Shown: positions 18,930-29,498, counted from the stretch's first letter. The stretch: 59,635 nucleotides of DNA from a bacterium (GCA_017442645.1 JAFRZH010000033.1:1-59635); one strand, 5' to 3'. Notes: a model not told the origin generated them from the letters alone. Numbers and translations: made by a program.

Positions 18930-19961
18930 ATGTTTTTATACCTTACAACCGATGGACTTACTATTCAGAAAGATGGAGGAAAATTTATTTTGAAAAATAC
19001 CGAAGATAAAGAAAATCCTGAATTACTTCCTCAAGAAGTTCCGATTTCCTTGATCGAATGAATGGTAATTTTTGGAAGAATTCAATTAACAACCGATGTG
19101 ATTAGAACTTGCCTAAAACTTAAAATTCCGGTTTTTTTTCTCTCTAAACAAGGAAGTTTTTTTTGAAAACTAGATAGTTTGGAAACAAGAAACGTGGATC
19201 TGCTTTATGCACATATTAAAGCAAGTTTGGATCCTCAAATCTGCCTCAATTATGCTAAAAATATTATCAAAGCGAAAATTCATAATAGTGCCATAATGAT
19301 CCAAAGACGGAGAAGATTTTACAAAAGAGAAGATCTGAATTTACTTCCAACTTATGATTTCTTTCATAAAACGGTTGAGAAAATCAATCAGACTACGAAT
19401 CTTGAAGAACTGAGAGGATATGAAGGAATCTGTGCTCGTGAGTATTTTCAGGCTTTTGCTCTTTTTATTCCTTCTCCTTTTTCTTTCACGGAGAGAAATC
19501 GTAGACCACCGAAAGATCCGGTCAATAGTATGCTAAGTTTGGGATATACTCTTCTTGCACAAACAATTCAAATGATTCTCAATATCCAAGGAATCGATCC
19601 TCAAATTGGATTTTTTCATCAGCCGAAGGATATGAAAACCTTGTTAGTTCTAGATTTGATGGAAATGTATAGAGCTTGGATTATTGATGACCTTGTGATT
19701 CGTCTTTTAAAAACAGAAAAAATTCTGATTTCTCATTTTTATATCAATGAAAATAACGAACAAAGACCTTGTTTGTTTTTAGATGATGGACTAAAAATTT
19801 TTCTCAATGCGTATTATCAAACCATATTTAAAGAAAAATCTTCAGACATAAGCTTTGGAAATAATTTTATCAAATTAAAAATGATCGAAAAGAATCTGGA
19901 ACAATTTAAACAATCTTTATTTCAAGAAACATATCAATATGAGGGTTTTAAGATTAAGTAG
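18930..19961 (+). CDS. cas1: Cas1 integrase
   Basis: 343 residues, two TGA glycines (ISLIEGMVIFG; GSFFGKLDSL). Metal-binding residues fall in the expected motifs: E165 in RGYEGICAREYFQAF, H230 in GFFHQPKDMKTLLVLD, and D242/E245 in LDLMEMYRAWIIDDLV. It forms the Cas1-Cas2 complex that inserts spacers at the leader end of the array, 1.1 kb downstream. A reverse-transcriptase fusion, seen in some type III systems, is absent. Confidence 0.95.
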
Positions 19962-19968
19962 TGACAAA

Positions 19969-20292
19969 ATGTATCTCTGAGTAACCTACGATCTTACCCG
20001 AACGAAAGCAAGAAATCAAGTCGTAGATGTCCTAGAAAGTTATGGATATAGAGTGCAAAAATCTGTTTTTGAAATCGAAATTACAGAAAGTGATTTTATA
20101 AAATTGAAAATGAAACTCGAGAAAATCCTGAAGAAAGCAGAAATTTATTACCAGGAAAATAATATGGAAAGTAATGATAGTGTAAAATTTTATATTCTTT
20201 GTAAAACGGGAGAATGTAATGTTGAGGGAAGAATTGATGGGGTAGGGGAATGATATCAAAAAATCTCGTTTCCTGAAGTGATGATTTTATAG
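19969..20292 (+). CDS. cas2: Cas2
   Basis: 107 residues. It opens MYLGVTYDLTRTKARNQVVD: the first beta strand with the conserved Asp (D8) and then the YGYRVQKSVFEIEI strand. TGA codes Gly4 and a Gly near the end (GVGEGYQKISFP). It is the structural scaffold of the Cas1-Cas2 integration complex. The start ATG is eight bases after the cas1 stop. Slightly long compared with the usual ~90 residues. Confidence 0.9.
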
Positions 20293-20327
20293 CAGAAAAT
20301 CCTTTTGTTTTGTGTATAATATCACAT

Positions 20328-20546
20328 CTATAAACTATTTCGTTCGTCTACAGAAATTTGGATTTGTTTCAAAATACATTGTATAACTCACCTGGAAATA
20401 TCTTTCCCTCAATGGTTGGGAAATGGAATTCTCTGACTTCATCTAATCATAAACATATGTCTTCATCAAGGGAATGGTCATTCGAATCAAAGTTTTCTTA
20501 ATTTTTCAACTAACTCATTAGCTTTTAAAGGGATAATTTTAGGCAT
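20328..20546 (-). CDS. hicA: HicA toxin
   Basis: 72 residues with eight TGA glycines, so it is invisible to standard-code gene finders. LKANELVEKLRKLGFEG, GGRHMFMIRG, RIPFPNHGGKDISRGVI and CILKQIQI follow the HicA double-stranded-RNA-binding-like fold, including the catalytic His in G-x-H-x-x-M. It is a ribosome-independent mRNA interferase. The start overlaps the end of hicB (8 bases). Confidence 0.85.
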
Positions 20547-20745
20547 AGGTATATTCTTTTGTAAAATCCATTAAAGTAACTTTTTTCGCTTGAATGTTCT
20601 CTATTAAAAGAGTTTCAATTAAATCAATCATATTTTCTCTTGCTTCTTCAAAAGTATCCCCTTGAGTGTAATATCACTCTTCATCTGGTATTTCTGCAAT
20701 AATGATTCCATCCTCATCTTTATAATAATTAACTTTTTTAAGCAT
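20539..20745 (-). CDS. hicB: HicB antitoxin
   Basis: 68 residues, one TGA glycine. The pattern YYKDEDGIIIAEIPDEEGYY, GDTFEEARENMIDLIETLL is the HicB degraded RNase-H-like domain (pathway: D-E-D-G-x-x-x-A-x-x-P ... GDT-x-E-EA). There is no C-terminal DNA-binding domain in this short form. It precedes and overlaps hicA. The module is transcribed toward cas2 from the CRISPR-leader side. Confidence 0.88.
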
Positions 20746-21060
20746 AGAGGAAACATAAGTGGTAAGCATCAAATTAAGTATAAAAATTAAACAATTAACT
20801 TATAAATTTTTCGAATACAATTTCAAGCCATCGTGTGAAACTTGTGGAAAAAACTTAGATTAGGAGAAAACTTGCATTCTTCTATGAATTTTATATACTA
20901 AAAATGTCGAAGAAAAAGTGGTTTCATTTTTCTCGGCACGCTTTTGAACTGGTCAAATACCTCAAAGATGATAAAAAAAATTAAAAATCTGACTGAAAGA
21001 AAAGATTTCTCGGAAACGACAAAATTATCAAAGGTTGGAACTGGTCCGTAAAGTGGTACT
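20746..21060 (+). promoter_or_regulatory. CRISPR leader
   Basis: 315 AT-rich bases between hicB and the first repeat. Leader placement here is supported by the perfect repeats at this end and the decayed repeat at the far end, and by the repeat 3' end GAAAC. It holds one AAAATCTGA copy (20984). It must also carry the divergent hicB promoter. Confidence 0.6.
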
Positions 21061-21749
21061 ATTACGATAAAGCTCAAAATCGTGAGCATCGAAACCCAAC
21101 CGTTAACAATTTTAACCATCCTTTCTGCTTCATTACGATAAAGCTCAAAATCGTGAGCATCGAAACTTTCCTTCTCTGGGGTTGTTTTTTCTATCTTTTC
21201 AAATTACGATAAAGCTCAAAATCGTGAGCATCGAAACTTCCATTTTGACGCTTGGTAATCAGCATCAATTGCGGTATTACGATAAAGCTCAAAATCGTGA
21301 GCATCGAAACACTTATAAATGAGGGGTAACGGAATTGCCAACTGAATGAAAATTACGATAAAGCTCAAAATCGTGAGCATCGAAACTATGGAGTAAAGGA
21401 CAAAGATAAGATTCAACTATGAGATTACGATAAAGCTCAAAATCGTGAGCATCGAAACATTCCTTTACTTCATTATCATTCACAGGCTGTAGTATTACGA
21501 TAAAGCTCAAAATCGTGAGCATCGAAACTCTCCTAATACAATTCAGCGTTTCCCTTTTTGATATTCAATTACGATAAAGCTCAAAATCGTGAGCATCGAA
21601 ACTCCATTACAAAAGAATTGAATTCCTTTATACTCTGCTAGATTACGATAAAGCTCAAAATCGTGAGCATCGAAACCTTTTTGTTTTTGTAGTTGCTCTA
21701 TAATATACTTATAAATTTAGATAAAGCTCATAACCGAGAGCATCGAAAT
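21061..21749 (+). CRISPR. CRISPR array: nine perfect 35-bp repeats and one decayed terminal repeat
   Basis: Perfect repeats start at 21061, 21132, 21203, 21276, 21352, 21424, 21494, 21568 and 21642. The repeat begins ATTACGATAAAGCTCAAA and continues ATCGTGAGCATCGAAAC; GCTCA/TGAGC can pair as a short stem, and ATCGAAAC suits an 8-nt handle. A tenth copy at 21715-21749 has about seven changes, marking the trailer end. Nine spacers of 35-41 bases. I saw no spacer match elsewhere in the window. It belongs with the type III-A genes upstream. Confidence 0.97.
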
Positions 21750-21831
21750 TAAGATATTCACTTTTTAGTGAATTTTTCTTGAAATATTCTAAAAAAAGAT
21801 TATCATATAAAAGAACAAAGAAATAAAAGCT

Positions 21832-22168
21832 TTGTTCAAGTTTTATCTCATTAGTGCACGAATACAGATAAAATTTAGCACATCGACGCTTGAGAAATTG
21901 TATGAAGGTGATGAAAAGGTAACAATTAAATCTAAATTGCAACCTTCAATCATAAAATCATACAGAAGAACCATCTTATACCTATATGGAATTGTATCAC
22001 CAAAAGATTTGCAAAAAATCAGAGGGTATAATTGCGAAAAGTATAAGAATCATCGAAGTCTTAGGCTTAACAGATCAACGGAGGCTTGAAATTGACTTTG
22101 AAGATGGGTATATCCAAGTTGTCGATATCTTATGAATTAGCAACCATTACTGAAAGATTATCAGATAG
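21832..22168 (+). pseudogene. HigB-like toxin gene with a frameshift
   Basis: The first part reads IQIKFSTSTLEKLYEGDEKV ... DLQKIRGYNCEKYKNHRSLRLN. One extra A near 22071 shifts the frame; in the next phase it continues DQRRLEIDFEDGYIQVVDI then LGISNHYG and ends at TAG 22166-22168. Together they make one HigB/RelE-like toxin. There is no ATG, only TTG at 21832. It may be an inactivated toxin, a sequencing or assembly indel, or a recoding site. The intact higA antitoxin follows at 22209. The start overlaps remnants next to the decayed CRISPR repeat. Confidence 0.65.
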
Positions 22169-22200
22169 TGGTTGCTCTTTCAGACTTTTATTTCTTTTTA
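22138..22200 (+). terminator. Hairpin between higB remnant and higA
   Basis: AGCAACCATTACTG (22139 on) can pair with CAGATAGTGGTTGCT (to about 22176), followed by TCAGACTTTTATTTCTTTTT. It is a terminator or attenuator within the TA pair; the T-rich part lies just before the higA start. Confidence 0.5.
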
Positions 22201-22208
22201 TAAAAACA

Positions 22209-22577
22209 ATGTTTGAACCAAAATTTGTGTTTCATCCGTGAGAATATGTAGGAGAAGAATTGGAAGCAAGAGGGCGAAATCAAAGAAATTTTGCGGATAT
22301 TATTTGAATTTCTCCTTCTTATTTAAATATGATTATAAAAGGAACAAAAAATCTGACTCCTGAATTATGTGTAAAAATTGGAGAGGCTTTTGGTACAAGT
22401 GCAGAAGTTCGAATGAATACACAAAGTGCATATAGTTTGGTGATGGCAAAAAAAAAGACAAAACAGAAAGAAATAAATGATATTCACAAAAAGATAACAC
22501 AATATGGATATGAAGACACAAAAACAGAACAAATGTCAAAAAATACAATTAAAGAAAGAAATTTAGTTTGTGCATAA
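22209..22577 (+). CDS. higA: HigA-type antitoxin (XRE family)
   Basis: 122 residues, two TGA glycines (FHPGEYVGEEL; IIGISPSYL). The motif FHPGEYVGEELEARG, NQRNFADIIGISPSYLN, LTPELCVKIGEAFGTSAEV is the HigA family helix-turn-helix. The C-terminal 35 residues are basic and not part of the core. It is intact although its presumed toxin upstream is frameshifted, as expected if antitoxin loss is not tolerated or the toxin was recently inactivated. Confidence 0.87.
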
Positions 22578-22690
22578 AAGTAATAATCTGAAAATATTAG
22601 AAATGAAATAAAAAACAACACTACGATTTAGTTGATGTGAGAGGCAAATGGAGTAGAGAGACGTTTTAGAAATTAAGAGAAAATAATGAA

Positions 22691-22746
22691 AAAAATCTGA
22701 TTCTTCATTTGTGACGAGATTCGTAACGGAGAGTCAGATTTTTTTA
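22691..22746. terminator. Bidirectional terminator, inverted AAAATCTGA pair
   Basis: AAAATCTGA at 22692-22700 and TCAGATTTT at 22734-22742 with a 33-base loop and flanking A and T runs, between convergent higA (+) and the isomerase gene (-). Confidence 0.8.
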
Positions 22747-22757
22747 AGACTTTCTTC

Positions 22758-23693
22758 CTAGTCCAACATCCAAGGATAATGTTTTTTCAATTCTTCTTTA
22801 TAATCTTTAGGTTTGATAATTCCAAACTCTGTAATAATTCCCGTAATGAAAATAGCAGGAATTCTTCCAAAAGCAGGATTTAAAATTTTTAATCATTCAG
22901 GTCTGTCTTCCCAAACCTCATCAGGACTTCTCATTTCAATTTTTACCACTCCTTCAGTGTCAGTTTTCAAGAAAGTTCCCGCAATATACACCGGAATATC
23001 ATTGTGAAATGCAGCACTACAGATTCCATAACTTCACGTTTTATTAAAGACATCTCCATCCATTTTGATACAGTCACAACCAAGAATTACGGCATCGACT
23101 TTGATTCCAAAATCATTAAATTTGCTTAAAATATAGGCTGCTGATGAATCTGGTACCATCGTATCATCGATCCCTGCATTCACAAAATCTGTTGAAGTTA
23201 ATCTTCCTTGACAGCGAGGTCTGGTTTCCGTATTGAAAACTTTGATATTTTTTCCCATATCTCTATTGGCAATAATGGTTTTGATTGCAGAAGAGGAGTG
23301 GCAGTGATTGAAAACTACAGCATTTTCAGGGAGGATATCTTTCCCCACCTCAATGGCTCTTTTTTGAGTATCTTCAATCATGTTCATAAATTCTTCACAA
23401 GTCTTTTTTGCAAAATCTTGGAAAGCTTCTTTATCTTCGATAGGGCATTCATCGATTTTACTGAAGACATAACGAATCCCATTAAACATCAATGGCTCAG
23501 TGTCTCTTGCATTTCTAAGCATGGTAAATGATTCTTTTACAAAGGTTTTGACCTCATCTCTGGTATCAAATTCTTGTCTGCCAAGTTCTTCTGCTACAAT
23601 TTGAAAAGCAGATTTTGCAATTTTTGTTGCTCCTTGGATTTTGATATCATAGATATCTTGTACAATTTCTTGAATTTTTGAATAATCAATCAT
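22758..23693 (-). CDS. e2b2: Ribose-1,5-bisphosphate isomerase (e2b2 family)
   Basis: 311 residues, TGA glycines near 23033 and 22893. An eIF2B-alpha/MtnA-like Rossmann-fold enzyme: VFNHCHSSSAIKTIIANRD, FNTETRPRCQGRLTS, VDAVILGCDCIKMDGDV and the C-terminal TEFGIIKP are characteristic. It converts ribose 1,5-bisphosphate to ribulose 1,5-bisphosphate, between AMP phosphorylase and form II/III RubisCO in the archaeal-type AMP pathway, reported for SR1 and related candidate phyla. The catalytic Cys (RPRCQG) and Asp (GCDC) are present. The partner genes are not in the window. A T-rich TCAGATTTTTATT element precedes the start. Confidence 0.88.
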
Positions 23694-23739
23694 AGGGGTA
23701 TAAAAAAAGAATAAAAATCTGAAATGTTCCCAGTCTGTT

Positions 23740-24003
23740 CCACTTTTTCAAAGGGGGATGTCCGAAGGACAGGGGGATTTAAAATCTCTTAGTAAAATCC
23801 TCAGTCACTCCGTGACAGCTCCTTTAAAAAAGGAGCACATTATCGTATATCTGTTCCCCTTTTTCAAAGGGGATACGGCGAAGCCGAGGGGATTTTTATT
23901 AAAGAACCTCTCCCAGCCTCTCCTTAACAAGGAGAGGAGTTTTAATCTTGTATTTTTCTTCTCCTTATTAAGGAGAAGGTGTCCGAAGGACGGATGAGGT
24001 TTT
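23740..24003. repeat. Intergenic block of dispersed palindromic repeats
   Basis: Several related elements: TTTTTCAAAGGGGGATGTCC with 'cgaaggacagggggattt' (23745-23780), CTCCTTTAAAAAAGGAG (23819-23835), a second 'ttcaaaggggatacggcgaa' copy (23851-23895), and a 'cctctcc..aaggagagg' copy (23906-23936) with 'tccgaaggacggatgaggt'. No gene supported. Confidence 0.7.
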
Positions 24004-24013
24004 TTTATTTTAG

Positions 24014-24352
24014 CTATAAATCCGCCAACAGATCATCGGGATTATCTTCTTCCATTGCAGCTTCTTGATCTCTAATTTTTTGGAGAAGTACTTGTGATTG
24101 CATGAAACTATCCATTGCTTCTTCTTTCTTTCCTTCTTTGATTTTTTCGATTCCATTCTCAAAATCAGAATAAATCGCTTCCAAAAGTTTATCAGAAGGA
24201 TGAGGAATATTCTGCATTTTTTCGTAAATATCTTCCGCTTGAGTATTCCCTTTCTCTGCAAGTGTTTTGATGATATTCGTTGCAATTTTTAGCCTTTCTT
24301 CGTAATTGAGAGCATTAAAGTCTGCAATTTTCTGTTGAATCGTTTGAGCCAT
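24014..24352 (-). CDS. Small helical cytosolic protein, unknown
   Basis: 112 residues, no TGA. Helix-rich, charged: IQQKIADFNALNYEERLKIA ... NPDDLLADL. No family recognised. It has a clear ATG and a stand-alone context: composite repeats downstream, a divergent large membrane-protein gene upstream. Confidence 0.6.
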   Translation of the reverse strand: MAQTIQQKIADFNALNYEERLKIATNIIKTLAEKGNTQAEDIYEKMQNIPHPSDKLLEAIYSDFENGIEKIKEGKKEEAMDSFMQSQVLLQKIRDQEAAMEEDNPDDLLADL

Positions 24353-24476
24353 AACGTTAAAGAAGATAAAACATCTTAATTATACGAAAAAAAGAAAATG
24401 CTGTCAATTTTTCAGGGAGTTTTTAAAAATTTGCAAAAAAAAAGGAAAAGAAATATAATAAAATAATTTATTTCTT

Positions 24477-26768
24477 ATGATAGTATCAATGCCAAGAACA
24501 AAAAGCAATGAACAAAATTTAGATCAAAAAATTGAAAGCGCATTAAAGAGTGAAAATCCTTCAACAGATTTAGAAAATCTAATTAAAGAAGTAGAAAGTC
24601 AGAATGATAAATCGGAAGAAAATAAGATAACCTTTGATGACTTAAAAAAACAAATCGAAAAAAAGATGAAAAATCTGAATCTTGATGAAGACAAACAAAA
24701 AGAAATTACAGAACTCTTAGAGAAAAAATCAAAAGAAATTCAAGCAATAAATGATGAAACAGAAAATGCAACGGAGAATTTACAACAACAAGTAACTTCA
24801 CGTGCAGTGACTGCAAAAGAAAATCCTGATTCTGGAGGAGATGGAAGTGGTACTTGAATACCAGATGGTCCAGATAATTCTTGAAATTGAAGTGGAACTG
24901 GAGATAGTTCAGATTCTTCTTTTTTTGGAAGTATTTGGAATGGACTGAAAAATGCAGGAGGTTGGTTGAAAGATAAATGGAATGGGCTTAGTAAGGAATC
25001 TAAAATTGTTGCAGGGGGTTGAGCAGCTTGAGTATGAGTTTTATGACTTTTTTGACTGAGAAATTGGCGAAAAAAGAGAAAATTAAAGAAAGAGATCAAA
25101 AAATTGAAAAGGGATATTGAAAACATAGACAAAGAAATTACGAAAACAGATTCTAGTGATAGTAATAAACTGGGAAACTTACAAAAATCAAAGGAAGCAA
25201 AAGAAAGTGCATTAAAGGATTTAGAAAAAAAACTAGGCGAATTTGAGGATGATTCTGAAACAAGCGAAACAACAAGTCCAAAGAAAAAATCTTGATTTTG
25301 GAAATGGGTGGTTTGAATAGGAGCAACTATTTGATGATGGTTTTTACTTCCACAAGATCGAAAAGATAAAATAAAAAATTGGGGAGGGGGAATGGTTGAT
25401 AAAATAAAAGAGCGATTTTCTGGAGAAAAAAAATTAGATTTGACTGAAGCTTGTCAACATGTCTCTGATCAAGTAACTAATGGATTAAAAGATGAAAATG
25501 CAAATTTTACAAAAAATTTTACCGGAATAGAATATGATCAAAATAAAGAAACTATAAAGTCTTACAATGAAGAAACAAAAATTGATGTAAAAAACTTAAA
25601 ATTAGATGGATTAGATGTAAAATTCTCTAGTAACGAGGAACTCATTTTTGCTGCAAATACTGTAAATTTTTTAAAGAGTACTTTAAAGGGGAAATGAGCA
25701 GTAGTATCATGATGAGTTTGTCGTCCTTTTAGTCTATGGGATTCGAATAGTGATATTCAGTTTACTTTTAGTGATGGAGCAAAAAATGATATTTTAGAAC
25801 ATAGTGATTCTAATTTTCGAACTAGCATTTTAGGGGGGACAGGAGCAGTAGCGTGATCTATTTTGGGATGGTATTTAGGAAAAATAAAAGGAGTTGCAGC
25901 AGGCGCAGTAACTTGATGAGTAGCTTGAATGGTGGCTTGAAATAAGTTAGATGATTCTTTCTTATGAAAATTTGCCGAAACGATTAGTAAAGGAGAAAAT
26001 TTAAAAAGATTTGCAAAGTATTTGAATGATAGAAAAGATTGAAATGGAGATTCATTATGGGCTCCAAAACAACGAGATACCAAAAATGTACCTGAATGTT
26101 CGTTAAAGGCTGCTTTTATAGAAGTGGGAAATGATATTGAAAATGGGTTGGGATCAGAAGATACTGTTCGTAGAGATTTACAATTAGAGACAGTTGATGG
26201 AGATCCTACAAAATATAAAATTAAATCATATGGACAAACTGCAGAAATAACGCTTCAATGATGCACTGGAGGTGATACAATAGATTATACTAAAATTACA
26301 AAAATATCTCTTGAAAAATATAATAAAGAAGATAAATGAGATAAATGAGATGGACTTGATTTAGATTTCCCTCATAATGAGAAGGGAATAAAGGAAGTTA
26401 TTAGAGTAGCGAATCTTACTAATTATCTTAGAAGTAAATATCATCATAGTTGCTGAGAACAATATCCATTTCTATCTGGAGTTTATGGATATCTATGAGA
26501 ACAAAATTTGGAAGTCGATTTACCTGATTTTTGAGGAAAAGAAGTTGTAAAAAGTTCTACTTTAAAAGAGAAATTCCCAACTATATACAACGATGTAAAT
26601 GCATTCCCAAGTGCAAAAGCACTTGCTTCAAGAAGTACAGGTGATGCATTCCAAGAAGAAATGAACAAACAAGCTAAGGACGATGAACCCACTTGATCTC
26701 AATATATTAAATTTCTTCATCAAATGACAGGATGAGGAGAGACTTGTTATCGAAAAGAAATATCTTAA
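24477..26768 (+). CDS. Large TGA-rich membrane-anchored protein, unknown
   Basis: 763 residues with about 28 TGA glycines; standard code gives only fragments. No signal peptide. Layout: charged coiled coil 1-120; Gly/Ser/Asp-rich linker; a hydrophobic helix near 180-200 (GGGAAGVGVLGLFGLRNW) followed by a strongly basic stretch; a second coiled coil; a second hydrophobic segment (WVVGIGATIGGWFLLP); a glycine-zipper hairpin (GAVAGSILGWYLGKIKGVAA, then GAVTGGVAGMVAG); and a soluble C-terminal domain of about 260 residues. Glycine zippers occur in pore-forming and membrane-inserting proteins. A smaller gene with a peptidase-like end follows 33 bases later. Start ATG at 24477, or 24489. Confidence 0.7.
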
Positions 26769-26801
26769 TAATATCAGATTTTTAATCTTTTATGGATCAT
26801 A

Positions 26802-27776
26802 ATGCCAGAAACTCCTGAAATTTTACCTCAAAAAACGAGAGAAGAACAAGCAGATGAATTCATCAATTCTCTTTGAGAGATGGATTTTTGAGCATTGTGA
26901 GGATTTTTTCAAGATACCTTAAAAGAACAAATAAAAGAATTTTTACTGAGTACCGAAATAAAAGAATTAGTTTTAAGCGGAGTGGTAGGAAAACTTACTT
27001 TACCCGACGAAACACTCAAAAAAATAATCAAAGAAAAAGCAAAAATTGAGCAATTACCTTTCTTAGAAAATTTTGTAGATGATACTAAACAAGAACTTGA
27101 TGCACATGGAAAAGCAATAGAAACAGATACTGTGATACAGGATACAAGAGATAAAACAGAGGATCTTGCTGGCTGAGTTGATGAGGGAGATTGAGATGAT
27201 CGATTTGAAGAGTGATTTGAAGAACATGATGAACAATGGCAAGATTTACCAGGACCAAGACCAGATATCCCTACTAAACAAGAACACATTGAATGAACAG
27301 AGATCCCTCAAGAAAAGGTCCAAGAAGCTTGGAAGTATATCGCAAATTGATGAAAATATTATTCTCCAAGTTTAGGACGAGTAAGACGAGGAAAAGGAGA
27401 ATATAAAAGTGTATGTACAACAGGGACATGGAATGTTCTTCATCTTCTTACAGGATATCCTTTACCATCAAATCTGAATATTGATCGAACCTGAGAAAGA
27501 TTAAATGCGATGAATTGTTATAAAATTCATGATTCTGTAGATCCTACTGATCCTAATAGAAGTGGATATGTTCCAAAAAACGGAGATGTTGCAGTTCGAC
27601 CAAGATTTCAGAGTAATCATGGCCCTACTCAACATATGGCTTGTTATATTAATGGTTATTGGGTTTCTGACACGATTCAAAATCGTATGTCTTGTTATAA
27701 TGCCACTCCTCAGAGAGAAAGAAATCCCAATGAACCAAATGTTCAGATTTATCGTTTTTGAGCAAAGAACGCATAA
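26802..27776 (+). CDS. Protein with C-terminal papain-like (NlpC/P60 or CHAP-like) domain
   Basis: 324 residues, about ten TGA glycines. The N-terminal half is acidic and helical (EEQADEFINSLGEMDFGALG ... LPDETLKKIIKEKAKIEQL). The C-terminal ~125 residues have a Cys motif VCTTGTWNVLHLLTGYPLP, then NGDVAVRPR and a His in HGPTQHMACYINGYWVSDTI, the Cys...GDVAV...H-x-A-x-Y-x-x-G-x-W order of phage and bacterial peptidoglycan peptidases. Assignment is from this motif order only. Pairs with the 763-residue membrane protein upstream. Secretion route unclear as no signal peptide is present. Confidence 0.55.
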
Positions 27777-27783
27777 ATCCATG

Positions 27784-28893
27784 TTATGAAGAAAAAACAT
27801 GAACGAGAGTGTTATTGGGAAGTCATTGTTTAAATTGATAGTATTCATAATTTTGGGTAATATCAGAACCTTTTTCTATTTCAAAGAAAACAGCATATTT
27901 CTCAGAAAAATCACGGTCTCACTCAGAAAAAATTGTTTCTCAAATTCGTTTGATAGATTTAGGAATAACTGCCGTAATAAGTTTTGGACAAGCAAAAAAA
28001 CATCTATCATCTAAGTTTTCAAGAGAAGCGGGGAGTTGAGCATAAAAAAGCTTAGAACAACCGTAAAATGCAGAATTTCAAATTTCTTTAAGGTTAGAAG
28101 GAAAGTGAATACATTGAAGAGTAGTATTATCTTGAAAAGCTTCAGCTCAAATAACTTCTACTCATTGAGGAACAGAAAAAAAATCTGACTCTCCACAATA
28201 AAGAATCAAGGTCTTTTGTGGTCAGTTTTTTATCTTTTTATCATAACTATACCAAGTTTGAGTTTTAAAATCAAAGAATAAATTGGATTCTTTTTCATAA
28301 GAAGAAACATTATGAATATTTTGGGTAGGGAGTTTTTGAATTTCATGTTGAAGTGATTGAATCTTTTCTAACTGATTTTCGGTTTGGTGAGGAAGTTGAC
28401 TTAAGTTTTTAATCTCCGTTTGTAAAAAATTTTCTCTGAGTTCATCAAGATATTTGACAGAAGAGTAAGGATATGACCTTTGTAAAATATCATCAATATT
28501 TTCTAGAGGTGCCATTTGAGAAAGTAGCTCTTCTGTTTCAGTGTAAAATTTTTGATAATGTTTGATAAAAATCTTAAAAAAATCATGACGTTTCCATTCT
28601 GGAAGTTCAGAACAAAATCGTAAAAAAGAAGAAGCCTGCCATTGAAAATATTGAATAGCCTGTAAAATTCAGCTCGATGATACAATATTACGAAATAAAG
28701 AAAAAACAGTAGCAAGCATTTTGTCCAAATCAGCGGGATTTTTTATGGCATTGTGAGGAAATTTTGATTCCCCTCATAGGGAATCAGTTTTTGGAGTTGA
28801 AGATTTGATGACTCAAAAAACCTTGGAAGAAATCTTATGGAAGATTCTTTTAAAAGAATAAAAGGTACCTTGTAAAGAAGAAAGTTTTTCCAT
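27784..28893 (-). CDS. BspA-type leucine-rich-repeat protein
   Basis: 369 residues with many TGA glycines. The C-terminal third has LRR_5/BspA repeats: VPQGVEVIGAEAFQDNTTL, LPASLENLDDRCFFACPKL, IPKSIKRIGETIF. The N-terminal 250 residues are helical, without signal peptide. Such repeats mediate protein binding or adhesion. Its start lies three bases after the stop of the 191-residue gene, forming a three-gene operon (29499-29858, 28897-29472, this one). It converges on the peptidase-like gene with only 7 bases between the stops. Confidence 0.75.
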
Positions 28894-28896
28894 ACG

Positions 28897-29472
28897 TTAA
28901 GCTTTGCGGATTTTTTCTAAAATATCTGTAAGTAAAGCAATGACCTCATAATCTTCAAGCTGAGAGATAGTATCTAATTGTTCCTGAATTTCTTGAAGAT
29001 ACTGTTCTTGTTCGTGGGTAGGATGTTCTCAGAATTGGAGAGACATTTTGCGTAAATAATTATTAATTTTTTCAGTTGAATGATTGATAAAATGCTGAAC
29101 ATCAATTTCTCCATCATTCAATGATATTTCACTGTCAAGAAGAAGTTTTGCATGATGAAGTTGTTCCTTTTGTTCAGGAGAAAATTGATAATCTTCTGAA
29201 AAATAAATACAGTCAGTAAGAATTGCAGTAAGCATAGGTTTTATATATGGAATTATTTCCTTCTGTTGAATGTTCTCAGAATAATCTTGTAGAGAGTTTG
29301 TTAGATCATTGGAATCAGGATGTTTGCGAAGAATTTCATGATGAATAGGATGAAGAATCTTAATTAATTCAATCATTGAATTTATACAAGCAGAAGGTTT
29401 AGGGGTAAACATAAGCTTCGCTTGTATAGGTTGAAGAAGTGTTATATTTTCAGAAGAATTAAAAGTTGACAT
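28897..29472 (-). CDS. Helical protein of unknown function
   Basis: 191 residues, one TGA glycine (LQFGEHPTHEQEQ). Almost wholly helical and Gln/Glu/His-rich (SPEQKEQLHHAKLLLDSEIS; QYLQEIQEQLDTISQL). No family recognised. Middle gene of a three-gene operon ending in the LRR protein; size and style resemble the neighbouring 119-residue protein, suggesting helical partner subunits. Confidence 0.6.
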
Positions 29473-29498
29473 TGTAATGATAAGAAAAAAAATAAAAA

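Noticed and set aside
20053..20253. Cas2 start at the internal ATG 20053
   Set aside because: The first beta strand with the conserved Asp would be lost; ATG 19969 with TGA as Gly restores it.
24098..24292. Plus-strand 64-residue Phe/Ile-rich frame
   Set aside because: Shadow of the 112-residue minus-strand gene.
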